A DNA stretch of 64,000 nucleotides from Echinometra lucunter (Eukaryota > Echinodermata > Echinoidea > Camarodonta > Echinometridae). Made by a program: the position numbers and the translations under genes. The number at the start of each line of letters is the position of its first letter. Position 1 is the stretch's first letter. Location: the NCBI GenBank assembly GCA_029962745.1, contig CM057152.1, forward strand, positions 26,472,507 through 26,536,506, in the 5' to 3' direction. This document shows positions 11,576 through 24,974 of the stretch, in pieces. The notes under the pieces are model-generated. The model saw nothing but the letters and a program-made list of their open reading frames with translations, was not told the DNA's origin and searched no databases.

Positions 11576-12239
11576 TGATCTCCATGGACATGAGAACTGG
11601 AACTGAACTCGTTTCTGGCATTTTACTGTACATTTGCCTTTTAAAAAAAAGAAGATAAAACAGTAGGTAATTAGTAAAAAGAAATGATCAAACCGAAATC
11701 CGCCACTCGAATTAGGTGCTCGATCTTGACAAAATAGTGAATAGCTGTAATCAGATCAGCCTGGCAATTATGAAATTCAAGGTCATGACTGTTCAAAATA
11801 AATATGAAATAAATAAGAGAAAAAAACATAAAAGTTAGATAAGTAACAAGAAATCATTAAAAATTGTCTCCGAAGTCAAATGAAATTATCGCAATGGTTC
11901 ATACAAAACATTATTGTTTCATCAACTACATGAAGAAAGAAAAGGTATTTGGGTTCCGTCCATTGTCCGAATTATAAAAAGTGTTTACACATTTCCATTG
12001 TCCACCCCTATAAATCACCTTTCTTTCTTAATCATGGCATATCCTCCCACCTCCATCCACCCTCTCTCTTTCTTTCTCATTTTGTCCTGCTTCTATTTCA
12101 CTCCCTCTCGTTTTTTTTTTCTCCTCCATTCATTTTCTATTATTGTTTATAGGCAACAGACTGTACAACATTCAGACCTTACTTATGCTCTCGGCTCAGG
12201 AAAATGTCACTGAAGTGCATACCATAAGCAAAACAGATA
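11576..12239. other. Intergenic, nothing recognised
   Basis: AT-rich with a pyrimidine-rich stretch (12045-12130) that creates overlapping frames. No gene or repeat family supported. Confidence 0.5.
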
Positions 12240-12284
12240 CTAATGACAAGGAAAAAACAGATAGTTGGAGATAGTTGAAGATGG

Positions 12285-12362
12285 GAGAGTGAGGGAGGAA
12301 GAAAGAGAGGGGAGAGAGAGAAAGAGAAAAAAAAAGGGAGGGGGAAGGGGGAGGGGGAGGGC
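12285..12362 (+). repeat. Purine tract (GAGA/GGGA)
   Basis: About 75 bases almost purely A and G, ending ggagggggagggggaggg. Simple sequence. Confidence 0.8.
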
Positions 12363-14864
12363 AGAAAGCTAGCTAGCTAAGACATAGTGAAAGGAAAATA
12401 AAGTCAATCAAAATTCAAATAAATGTGATTTTTCTACAAAATTTATTCTATCTTTGATGACAGTATTTCAAATTCACATTAACTTCAGTCATTGGGAGCT
12501 ATATGAGACAGACATATTAATTATATATTTCACACTGGATATTATTAACAAACCATTAGTAAACAATAGTATCATGTATATAATTACATTGACAAACACT
12601 AAATCCATCCCCCAAACTCATATCTGAACACTTGCATACAGTTTTCTTATATGAATTAAATATTCAATACTTCTCAAAATGTGATTACAGGAAATATGAG
12701 GCCTACACACATACAGGACTAAATTCCTATGTAGTAATGAATTTTTTTTTCTTCTAGATTTTGCATTTACAACATATGTTTCACTGGTTCCTATTAAATC
12801 AAATCAAATTTAGTAGACTAAGGTCATTCTAATGAAAGTTACCTATCTAAATCATTAATTTCTGTTTTCAGTTTCAGTACTAACATCAGTTTATTTATAA
12901 ATTTGCACAAATTCTTCAAAACTGGCATTTAAATGCTTCAACATTGAACCATTTGATGAAATTGTCTGGCAAGCTAGGACAAAACCTTAAAATATTTTTT
13001 TTTGTGAAGATATGAAAAATCTGGGTAAATATCTTTAGCTGTGAAGATATCACAAAGTACAGTAATTCTAAATAAACACAGACAAGCCATACAACTAATT
13101 CTTAATAAAAATTCAAGTATTGAAGCACACAGGATATTTTTAATACTCTCTAACATTCTCACCGACTGCCCAACTAAAATAAAATCAGATGCATATAAAA
13201 TGGAGAGATAACCTTTTCAGCTATTAAGTACGTGTGAATGAGTGAGCATGAAACAGTTCCATTAGAGAAGTGCATACGTATGTAAGGGGAAGGGAAAGGG
13301 GGTCAAAATTATTAGCAATGGACTAATTCTCCAGCATTATGTACAGAAAAAAAAACAAACAAAAAACAAACACTCCATCACAATCAGGGATTTCATGCTT
13401 GGTTGGTGTTCAGTATTAGTGTTTATTTTGCACAAAATCATGATCTCACGCTGACCATGAAATGAGACAGGAATCAGTTGGTGTTAGAAGCTGACCTCTG
13501 ATTTTTTTTGTTACTGTCTGTGGTGTTAATTTTTTTGAAAGTCATCTGTGAACTGAGCAAGGTAGTCTGTGCTTAATTTCAAGACAAAATTCCCACCACC
13601 AACACTTAATTACCCCCAGGGATAATGGAAATATCTCTTTCACGGTAGGTTTTTGGTGTTTCCAGCTACCTGATGTGATATTTTGAGGTCATGTAAAAGA
13701 GTCTTGAGAAGTTGTGTGAACAGAAATGAACTTTTGAAGATCTAAATGTAGACCTAGGCCATCATTGGTCTAGCATTAAATCTACTATACAAGACAGGCC
13801 TATTGGACAGACCTACTTTTCATACCTTTTCAAGAAGGCTAAAAAATGAATGAAAAATACTATCTACTCATCATTTTAGAGAGACTTGATAAATTCGACC
13901 TTACATTTTTCTATAGTAAAACCAAAAGAATCCAAATTATTAATCATGATAGGCTCTACATCAACATTCACAATGCAAAAGTTATGAAACTTCAAAGCTA
14001 ATTTGGCCGATAAGTGACATTTGGCTGTTTGCTTTGTATGCTGCACTGTCCGATGTGGCATCTCACTGCAGGAGCTACCAAATAAGAGAAGTTAAATTAA
14101 ACTTACTTTACTAATCAAAACTATCTATTTCTGTGAAGTTTCTTACCACAATCTAGATAAAAAATGGATTGATTTTAGAATTACCTAGTTGCTGGTTGTA
14201 ACTTTATGATATTGTAGATGATTCTATTAAACACAAAAATATTTTTCATTCATCGAGAATGATGCTGACGCGGTTGTAGTGTTTTAATTATATCCACTGT
14301 GTTATGATATTGGTATCAGCTCATTAAGTTGAACGGCAGTGTTAGAGCTAGATTTCAGAAAAAAAAAATGTCTCTAACACCAACACCAAGATTGAAATCA
14401 CTCAATGCTTCATTAGAGAACAAAGAAAGAATAACCCAGGAAGGTCATCAGATGCCCATAAGCTGCTGGTGATATGTTACTGTTGTATCTTATATAACAA
14501 CTGCTTAATGACAGCTGACATTATGAAAGTTTGAGGTACATCATTCAAATTTGAGATTATCTGCAACAAAAATGTTTAACACAGAATACTATAAATATAT
14601 TTCTTACATAATATAAGGATAGCTGATTGAATGACTGATCAACAGTGAAACACAAATTTTGGCTGATTCATTTCCATCAGGAAATATCTACTTGCTAACC
14701 AAAACAATGTGATAGCCCAGCCACTGCAGGCCTACATCACACACTTAGAGAGCTTTGAATATTTACAAATAGGTATAAAATGAAACTCTATTTTGTACAC
14801 TTTTTACAGAACTAAGAAGAAGAATATATACATAGCTAGAAGATTTGTCTATAATAAAAACACA

Positions 14865-15364
14865 NNNNNNNNNNNNNNNNNNNNNNNNNNNNNNNNNNNN
14901 NNNNNNNNNNNNNNNNNNNNNNNNNNNNNNNNNNNNNNNNNNNNNNNNNNNNNNNNNNNNNNNNNNNNNNNNNNNNNNNNNNNNNNNNNNNNNNNNNNNN
15001 NNNNNNNNNNNNNNNNNNNNNNNNNNNNNNNNNNNNNNNNNNNNNNNNNNNNNNNNNNNNNNNNNNNNNNNNNNNNNNNNNNNNNNNNNNNNNNNNNNNN
15101 NNNNNNNNNNNNNNNNNNNNNNNNNNNNNNNNNNNNNNNNNNNNNNNNNNNNNNNNNNNNNNNNNNNNNNNNNNNNNNNNNNNNNNNNNNNNNNNNNNNN
15201 NNNNNNNNNNNNNNNNNNNNNNNNNNNNNNNNNNNNNNNNNNNNNNNNNNNNNNNNNNNNNNNNNNNNNNNNNNNNNNNNNNNNNNNNNNNNNNNNNNNN
15301 NNNNNNNNNNNNNNNNNNNNNNNNNNNNNNNNNNNNNNNNNNNNNNNNNNNNNNNNNNNNNNNN
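14865..15364. other. Assembly gap, 500 N
   Basis: Exactly 500 unknown bases, a conventional placeholder length, so the true distance is probably unknown. Nothing can be inferred about its content; reading frames that cross it are artefacts. Confidence 0.99.
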
Positions 15365-16464
15365 AAAACACACAGCAAATACAGATAAAAACATTGAATG
15401 AAACAGGAAAGATTTCTGACAGCCTGGACAGTCATCGGCGCCAAACAGTGAAAAATGCAGGTACCTGCTGTAGGTAGGTATTTTATTTCACTTTTTTTTT
15501 TCAATTTCAGTTTAATGTGATATATTTTGGAAAGCATAACCATGTACATGTACAACCTAATGTCTCAGATCTTTAATGCACACAGAGAACCATGCAACTG
15601 CAATCTCATCCCCACCACTCAATGATAAAAATTTACAAAAGCTAAAAATACTGCACATATTTCTTTTTGTTAACCTCATTAAAATAAAGCAATTGAAAAT
15701 GATTACAGGTAGTACCGGTAATTAGTAAAATATATTACAGATATTCACTATAGGCCAATAAACACTTTCCAATTTTGACAGGAAAGAATACAATGCTTAA
15801 ATGCCTAACAATTACAATGAATTGAATTTTGGCATTCAAGCTTTCAGATAATTTAAAGAAAAATATTACTTTTAATTTCATTTTTTCCTACTTCAGATGC
15901 AAATCACTTCTTACATACACACAATCCATAGCACCTTTGAAATATATTAAAATATACTGTAGAATACAGGCCATGCTCCTGGGTATAAGACAGTTCCATA
16001 TTCTAGAACAATCAACGTAACATCACAAATGATGATGAATATCTACAGTGCTATGGCTATAAAGATGGATACACAAACAGATTATGGCATTAAAAAGTAA
16101 TTGCGATAGGCAAGATACAACCTCTTTGGATGAAGAATAAATCATCTGCTACAGCCAGATGATAACTGATTCATACAGAGACAAGCTTTCCTGGATTTCA
16201 AGGGATAAAAATCAACTGTGGAGAGATTAGAAGTGTGTTCACTTTTCTCGTTAACCATAGAATGAACACCCTAGTACCTCTCACAGGTTAATAAGTTAAT
16301 TTGTATTATATCCTACATTAAAATTTATGTGCTGACATTGGTCACACTTAGCTCAAGTGACAGGAAATACATCCACCACAAAGAAAACAAGGACATATTG
16401 ATGTCAAACAGGATATATCCTGGATATACCCCTTTTGATGTCATGGTTTGTAGAATCCTATCAC

Positions 16465-16710
16465 AGTGGGTGATTTCAAGTTCGGTGTTGGTGCCGGTGT
16501 TGGTATTAGAAGCACAATTTCGATTGCTTTCCATAGCTCCAACACCTAATCTGAATTTACAAAAGTGGTTCAAATGGCATTATTGACTGCTCAACTCCAA
16601 GTGACAGTTGTCCCAAGACCAGTTTTATTTTTAATTTGGAGCTGCGTTGATGTAAAAATCAGCCTAACACTAACACCAAAAGGTCAACACCAAACTTGAA
16701 ATCACCCACT
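16465..16710. mobile_element. 246-bp MITE with AGTGGGTGATTTCAAGTT ends
   Basis: The left end, agtgggtgatttcaagttcg, is repeated inverted at the right end (caaacttgaaatcacccact), continuing into ggtgttg. Related fragments with 'tctaacaccaacaccaa..ttgaaatcact' occur at about 14370-14405 and 13470-13505. Confidence 0.7.
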
Positions 16711-17847
16711 ATCCCCACTGTTGCAGTGCTCTGCATACTATGCGTATGTAGCCTACAATCTGTCTTTGGACAAAGATCATGAAGATGGTGAGTTGACATT
16801 TATTGTCAGATACATTTCTTTATCATAATTATATCTATACTACAATTTTCTTAAAGTTGTTTTTTTTTTGTTGATAAATCAATACACCATGCACTCTCTT
16901 TGATGCAATGGTAAAACAAAATCACGGATCTTCAGTTTCTAGCCTCCTTACCATCCCCTTCAGGGATGGGCCCCACAGAAAATAGTACTATGTAAGTCAC
17001 CTAAGAGAATCCATAAAATGCATGGTATATTTTATTACTATATTCAAAGGGACAATGTTCTAAGGTACAACATAGTAACACAACTGCTTTCAAATTCATG
17101 CATTCCCTGCTGAGGGCTAGAAAGATGATGTAAAAGTAAAGGAGTGTTTGTATATGTAATAATTCAAATAAAAAATAATGATGAAAAAATAAAACCCTTT
17201 TGCTTGGTGATAACAGTAAAATTGACTGATCGCCATTACAATGAAAACCGACAATAACTTTCTTCTAGCTCTAAACACTATATACTGGCAATCTTTGTTA
17301 AATCTCCGGGCATAGATATAACATCACTTGTCTGTAGGCTGCAAATCATTTAAATATTCCACACACCTGAAGAAGGGAACTACTACACAATTCAAAATTC
17401 TTGATATATCAAGCATATTGTAGAGTTAGTACGTACAATCACTGACTTTATGAAAGCAGTGAATTTTGAATATTTGTACTACTATAAAATGGATTTTGAA
17501 ATGCAACTTGGAAACAGAGGCTATCACTTCCAACAGAATGCCTCTGAAATGCAGTAACTGTGGGGGCCAATACCTGATCACTGGACAGTATCTATAGAAG
17601 CATCAAACAGTAGAGAATCCTCCTCCTATGACTCGGATGATGACATGTAAATCATTTCAGTCATGCTCAAATTTATGGAGGTTACAGCCAACAAGACCTA
17701 CCATGTCAGCCTTGCAGGCTATCTGACAACTTTTAAGGTTAACTAGATCCACAGCCCACAAAACCTTCATGATAACCCATGACTACATGCCTTAAACATA
17801 ACTGTTCAAATCTAAAGCTTGCTATCGTTATGTCAAGTTACATCTTT

Positions 17848-18006
17848 TTATCTCTCTACTGATGATAACGCATAGACCTTGGTGACTTGTCCCAGACCTT
17901 TGGCAGTTCCTTCTCTGAAGAGGATTCTAGCTCCCTCTCGAATGTACTCAGGCTGCCTGACAAAGCGGAACTTCACCAGAGCTTGCTCATTGATCTTTAC
18001 AGATTC
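17848..18006 (-). CDS. GTPBP2: GTPBP2 terminal coding exon 12 with stop
   Basis: Residues 515-566 and stop TAA (17850-17848). Encodes [40 protein letters not shown], then [24 protein letters not shown] is the conserved end of the family; the last nine residues are specific to this species and shorter than the vertebrate tail. Confidence 0.92.
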   Translation of the reverse strand, partial: ESVKINEQALVKFRFVRQPEYIREGARILFREGTAKGLGQVTKVYALSSVER

Positions 18007-21000
18007 CTGTACATGTATAAAACACAAGCAATGAAAAATAAGAGCAATTTGTCAAGATCCATGTTATGTCATAAAAGCTTGTTAAAGGGGAAATCTACCC
18101 AGATACTAAGTTGGTTTAATAGGAGAAGAAGAAAAAAATAAAGAAACATATCAGTAATAGTTTGAGCAACATACAATGAAAAATAAGAATTTACTGAAGT
18201 TTTAAAGTTGTTTTCAGTGAAACACAATGTAGCTACTCTGTGATGTATCTACTGAGGTCCTCTCCAATTCGATCTGTACTTAAAGCTTCATAAAGTTTCA
18301 TAAAGTTTCACAAATTTCATCAATTTCATCCATTTCATCAATTTCCATTTACTTGATGGAGGAATAATTTGTTTAATACTGTGGCTGACAAAAAACATAA
18401 TATGCAATGACTGTATTCAGACTGCATGTATGACTGGATATTTTCTTAAGAGAACTCAGAAAATTCATGAAATTTTCAGTAAAGAGTAAATGGAGAGGAC
18501 CTCAAAAATGCAGAACAAGGTTAGAGGACAAAAGATGGATAGAGACTGTATTGTCAGAGAGGGAGAGGGGAGAGCGGGTTAAAGAGGGAGAAAGCAAGAA
18601 AGAGAGAAATAGAGAGAGAGGGGAGAAGTGGAGGGAAAGGGAGAGGGAGGTGGAGAGAGAAGAGAAAGAGAAAGAGAAAGAGAAGGGAAGAGGGAGAGTG
18701 AGAGAAAGATATGGACTTCGAAGAAAAACAAAAGGGAATCCCTTACCTTGTCCATGTCACATATAACTGCATTTTGGCAGACATTGCCTATATGTATAGT
18801 TGCTTGATATCCCTTGCTAACAGAGGTAGTGTGGTATAGGATACATATATCAGCTTCAAACTCATAGCAAGGTGTTGGTTTCAGCTTCTCACTTACAAGC
18901 ACCATTCCCTAGAAATCAGATGAATAAAAGTATCATAGCAAATAAAAATGTAAAAAATCTCTTGAAATGACGATGGAATACCCCATCACAATCTAGAATG
19001 CTTTAAACATTTCAAAGGACATCCAGATGAAAAAAGGAAACAAAACTTTCAATTCATACACATATGATACTTATGATCATAATACAATATCCTTTAAAAA
19101 TCATTGACAAAACCAATTCATTTTAGATGCAACTCAATTCTTAATGACAGTGATTTACAGATACATTCACTTTCCTTCCATATTCCCTGCCAATCAATAT
19201 AAAAGCTGTCTGCTGAAGAGTAGAAAGGCACAAGGCCATGAACTTGTACATTTCAAATTCCTTATTGTTTATTAATTCTGCCAGCAGAAATTCCCTCTTA
19301 GTTGATTTCTTGTGATTATCCTCCACATGAAATTTACCAGCTCAAAACTCTGCACAGCATCATGCAGATTTCAACGCTTGGCATTGTCTAAAACTCGGTT
19401 TGTGTACATTACAATCTTCCATATCCTGTGTAATCTACAATGTGTCAAACAAAGGCCACTGACACCTAATAATGAACTCCTGGCAGTGAGGGTTTAGAAG
19501 TTCACATTGAATTCTCAATGAAAGCTAATAGCAATATGCAGGATTAATATTTTGTTCCCTTTTTTTTTTCTTACAATATTTTCGAACCAAGAAAGATACA
19601 TACCTTTCTGACAGGTTTCTCAATCTCTCCCAGAGCAAGAGTAGCTGCTTGACCAGCCCTGACCACTCTGCTTGCTGATCGATTCCTATGTATACTCTGA
19701 ATGGTCACTTTACTGAATGTTCCTTCCTCACTAGGCCCTAGTAATAGAGTGTCATCCTCCTTGATGATTCCCCTGCCAGAAACATCATTTAATACTTAAC
19801 ATGTACAAACAAACAAAATGGGTCTAAATTTAAAAAGGATGTTAAATCTAAGCCCAGGTTTAAACTGCCATAATTATATATGAATTTTCCAAAGATCTTC
19901 ATGGTTTATCGTTTTGATATTTGTAGAAAGTATAGAAACTTTCATTTTCATTATGTCATTACCCACACAAAAATCCTAAAGATTATATAAAAAGAACTAA
20001 GCTAACCCTTCACATCTATTCCTATGTTATCTGTATGCTGCATTTCCAACTGTTAAATGAGCACTGCAAGATGTTAACTCTATATCTATTAGTATGACTG
20101 AGGTGCTCCACTAACTACTGATTTGCCATGGAGTGCAACACTATGTTCTCATGTACACAGAATTGAAAATCTTAAATGAATAGATCGCTTAAGTATATCT
20201 GACAAATAACTTGTGTACAATTTCAACTAAAAAAATTTAACAATTCGATATAAAAGATATTATTCATCAATTGTTTCACTGAATTACCTGTATAAAGTGC
20301 CTCCTACTACTCGCCCAACATTAGGAACACTATACACTTCATCAACCTGCACAGGGTAAAATTAAATGAAAAAAACAAAACAAAACAGTGAAGTGTTTAG
20401 CACACTGAATTTCCAAATTTCCTAGAAGTTTGGAACACAGTAAAATGTTCAGTCACAATATATTTCTTATTTTTTTAGTTGTATTTAATCTTTAAAGAAG
20501 CACACAAGCACATGTTGGTATTAATATTCCTGAAGCATGATATGTTATGTAAAGCACAATAAAAGAGCAATGCCTTGCTCAAGGACATAAGTGTCGTGCT
20601 GGGAATCCAACCCAGGAAATTCCAGTCAAGTGTTTTAAAACACTTGACTACCATATCTCTACTTCAATCACTGTATCATGTTTTCAATACTTGTATCTTT
20701 TAACAGGAACCCACACTCTGGGGGAAAAAATCAATTTTTTATTCATGAAAAGAGAGGACAGAGAGAAACAATTTTCAAAGAGTTCCATCAAAATCGATTA
20801 CAAAATGAGAAAGTTATGAAAACTTGAAAAGTCTCAATTTACTTTCTATGGCTATCGTCAAATTGGCAATATTTCTTCAAAATGGCAGATTTTTGTGGAT
20901 ACTCTACAATACTTAAAAACTAATCAAGTTAAATAGTCTTAATTTATTACCCAACCCTATGTATCTTCAAACAAACCTGTCATGCAGGGAGAGATAACTA

Positions 21001-24000
21001 ACATATTCTAGTCTCTGCTTAATAAATATTTATAGAAGCATTATTTCATGCTAACTTGCCCAACATGCATTCATGATTTAAAGGAATATTATAGTGCTGG
21101 GTCTATGGGATTTAGCGCAGTCGATGTTCGGGATGAAGCAGAAATCCTCGAAAATCACAGTAAGTCAATTGGAGAAACGAGCGCACATTCCCTTTCATGG
21201 GTGGCGTGGCTGGTCCCGACTCAGGTACTAGCTCAGGTGCCGACAAAAGTTAAGAAAGTTTCTTGACCTTTGCGCTGATGTATAACTCAATACCAAGAGA
21301 TACGCTTATAAGCGTATACGAAGTAGAAGCAAAGGGAGTCAGCAAACATCTCAGAGCCCCATAGATTGTGACTATTATAGCCCTTTAACAAGTACATAAT
21401 AACATGTATTTCAAGCATCAGACTTTATTGATTCTTTATCCTTCTGTATTTTGTATCTCTTTTACCACTCCATGAGCTATTAATGATACACTCAAAATTT
21501 TTATTACTAAGAAATATCTAAGAAAGTAAAGTTGAGAATTGAATCAGCACATTTGCTGTAATCTTACAGCAATGGGTTTACCTGGTATTCTGTAAGTTCC
21601 TGTGTTAGCTTTTCTTGTTCCATAGAGGTGTTGGCAGGAGACAAAACATAGAGGAATTTCTTTAGCATCTCCATGTTAGTTCCTGTTACGCTTGACACAC
21701 AGAAGACTGGACAGATGCTACAAGGGACACATGAATAGACAGAGAAGCATACAGACTTTGTGAACTTATTGTAAAAACGTAAAATTAAAAGTTTTATGAT
21801 GGCTACACATATTCACAAAAACACTCCAGAATGATGCAGAACATAATTCTTTTTATGGTTTTCTTCAAAAGACTAAAATTTTGTAACCCCTGGAATGTAG
21901 AATTTTTAAAACTCCCATTTTCCCATGGCATCTATTTATATGCCATTCAGAGACTCAGTAAAGTGTCACATTGTCAAGGACATCTTTGTAGTGGAAGTAT
22001 GTTGTGATTATGCGCCTGTCAATTGTTTCTCCAGCCCCCGAGTACCCGGGCACTACCGAAGTACTCGCCGTGTATCGTCGGGGGTTGTGCAGGCAGATGT
22101 CCCTGCCGGCGGGGAATATGTACGGGGTTGTGGCGGTGGCTCGAGTGCAGACATCCCTGCCAGACAGGGACCATGTACGACATTGTGGCGATGGCTCGAG
22201 CGCAAACATCCCGGCCTGGCGGGAAGCATGTACGGGGTTGCGGCGATGGCTCGATGGTGTTCATCTAGGGCCGGGAATTTCTTGCCTCATGGTTTGAATT
22301 TGTCAGGTAGGCCTACACTTGCCTTAAATTATTATTACCGTTACCTGTATCAAATATCGAATGGGTATATGGTTTAGAAGAAATTATGTTTCTTATAATT
22401 AATATTGATGAGATTTACCATGCGAAGTACTATCAAATATTCTTCAGTTCATTCCAGCATTCTTTTCATGTCACGTCGATGTCGAGTGTTGAGCGTAGCA
22501 GCAGCGATCGTACCGGACCCTTTCTATTTCCTGGCTTGTTGGTTGTTTTTTTCTCATTATTTTAATTTTCGTTCTTTGTGATTGAAATGATGATAAATGG
22601 TTATTACAGTGTATTTCTTCTATTGTTTTTCATATTACTATAAAATATTTTATATTATTGAGGGTACTTTCTCCCGACATTAGAAGTATGGGGGCTGGGA
22701 CTTCGTCCGCGATTTGAGAAATTCCCCCATGGTATGGGGACCGGGACTTCGTTCACAATTGAAAAGTTCTCCGGTGGTATGGGGGCCGGGACTTAGTCGG
22801 TGATTCGCCGCCGAAGATGCCCTGCCCGGCTGGGAAGTCGGAGGGGAAGTCAGCGGGGGTTTGTCAGCTTAGAGGGGCCGAAGTCCCCGGTAGTGCCCGG
22901 GTACCCGGGGGCCGGAAGAAACAATTGACAGGCGCATTATGTCAAAATTTCTCAAAGAGTTAATGTTCCTATCAACATAAAGCATCTAGGGTGATCCAGT
23001 GGAGGTGGTTTCAACACATTTTGGGGTGGTTTTTTTTTTTTTTTGTATTTAGTTTTGTTTGTTTATAAACTTTTTTGTTTTGTCAATATTTCAATCAAAT
23101 GCTGTTTTTTACAAATCTGTATATGATACAAGTAATTTATGATGGATGAAAGGCCAACTACTTGGAAACTTGAAATTTACAGAAAGATATAAATATTTCT
23201 TCAGTTAAAAGTGACTACATGTTAAGAAAGGCAAGTTTCTTTCTTTGTTTACCTTGCTTTATTCATCATTAAAACGTTTCTAAAAAGAACCTGTACATAG
23301 GAATCAGCTGTCTGTAAAAACCACATTTTATGTCTGCCTTGGATCATATTGAAACATAGGTTTCCTTGTATTTCAAGCAACTATACTGCACTATATACAT
23401 ACTTGGAAGAGTTGAAATTGATTGCTGCTGTGACTGCATCATCCTCATTGTTGACTTGGTAGGGAACTTTCTTACAACCTGGTCCAGTCAACAGCCTTGT
23501 CAGCTGAGAGAGAGTACGCTGCCTGACTGCTGGAAGACAAATGTCCGTCTTGCTGATAACAATAAAGATAGGTACCTGGAGAGCCATAGCCAGCCCTAGA
23601 TGTTCCCTGGTAGTACCCGCTAGGTAGCAAAAGAGATATAAAAATCCATTACTCATCTACACAAGGGCTGGTATTCATAAATGCAGGTTCAGTTCAGATT
23701 TAAGCCCTGACTAACTTGGTAGAGTTTGCCCACTTGTTTACATTAGGCAACATATCAGCCTCTTCATCCCTCCCCCTAAAATTACTATAATTCTGAATTT
23801 GAAAAATTATTTAAAAGTCTGGCAGTCCATACAGTAACCCGCTGCAGTATTCTAGCTTGATGGTGATGTAGGCATGAACAACTACTTTCATCTGCTTTCA
23901 TATTCCAGTGTTTATAAAAATGCACTCCAAGGTTTCTAGCACTAATACATGTACATGGTTTTATCATGGAATTTCCAACTGATACACCACTGAATTCAAA

Positions 24001-24416
24001 AGTTTGGATAGCCATTTGGTGTGCCTATAACCAACTATCAGTTTTATGGTCATATACATTAGATTTGGTGACTGGACCCTACTGACGAAAACCCCAATCT
24101 TACCAATGCCTGTGCTTGCACTAATAACCAGCATGGCAAAGTCTGGTGAGTATCCCATCAGACCAAAGATGGTTGTCTTGATGTATTTCTGATGGCCAGC
24201 TAAATCAAGCAAGGTGATAAGCTTGGAAGCATTCTCACAGATCTCCTCTGCTGTCAAACAACCTTGCTGAGAATCACAGTAATTGATTACCTGGAAATGA
24301 TTAAAACCAGAAATTTATAAACATTGAATTTAAGAAATAAAAAATAACACACTGATGACACTATGACTGCTATTACTACTACTACTACTACCACTACTAC
24401 TACCACGCTACTAAAT

Positions 24417-24459
<43 letters not shown>

Positions 24460-24469
24460 GCTACTAAAT

Positions 24470-24545
<76 letters not shown>

Positions 24546-24614
24546 CACGCTACTAAACCTACTACTACTACTGCTACTACTACTACTACTACTACTACTA
24601 CCACGCTACTAAAC

Positions 24615-24648
<34 letters not shown>

Positions 24649-24667
24649 CACTACCATGCTACTAAAT

Positions 24668-24719
<52 letters not shown>

Positions 24720-24758
24720 AACTACTACTACCACGCTACTACTACCACGCTGCTATAT

Positions 24759-24807
<49 letters not shown>

Positions 24808-24845
24808 CACTACTACCACGCTACTACATCTGCTACTACTACTAT

Positions 24846-24910
<65 letters not shown>

Positions 24911-24936
24911 TCACGCTACTAAATCTACTACTACTA

Positions 24937-24974
<38 letters not shown>

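Larger units (their letters stand above)
12240..17847 (-). other. AT-rich tract downstream of the GTPBP2 stop, probable long 3' UTR
   Basis: No coding exon is recognisable here. The tract is AT-rich and unusually poor in the repeat families that crowd both sides. A candidate AATAAA on the minus strand lies near 12440 (plus-strand tttatt), and strong repeats resume below about 12.36 kb. A 3' UTR of up to about 5.4 kb is therefore possible but unproven; part could be intergenic. It contains a 246-bp inverted-repeat element (16465-16710) and the assembly gap. Confidence 0.35.

Noticed and set aside
14763..15555. Frames of about 180-240 codons crossing the N run
   Set aside because: They are open only because N does not give stop codons; the sequenced flanks encode nothing recognisable.
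18579..18905. 108-codon minus-strand frame as a single exon
   Set aside because: Only its upper part (18747-18908) is the GTPBP2 exon; the lower part is the pyrimidine-rich intron tract.
21925..22377. 150-codon plus-strand frame and its 80-97-codon companions
   Set aside because: Explained by the GC-rich tandem units of the 22011-22936 element; several frames are open at once on both strands.
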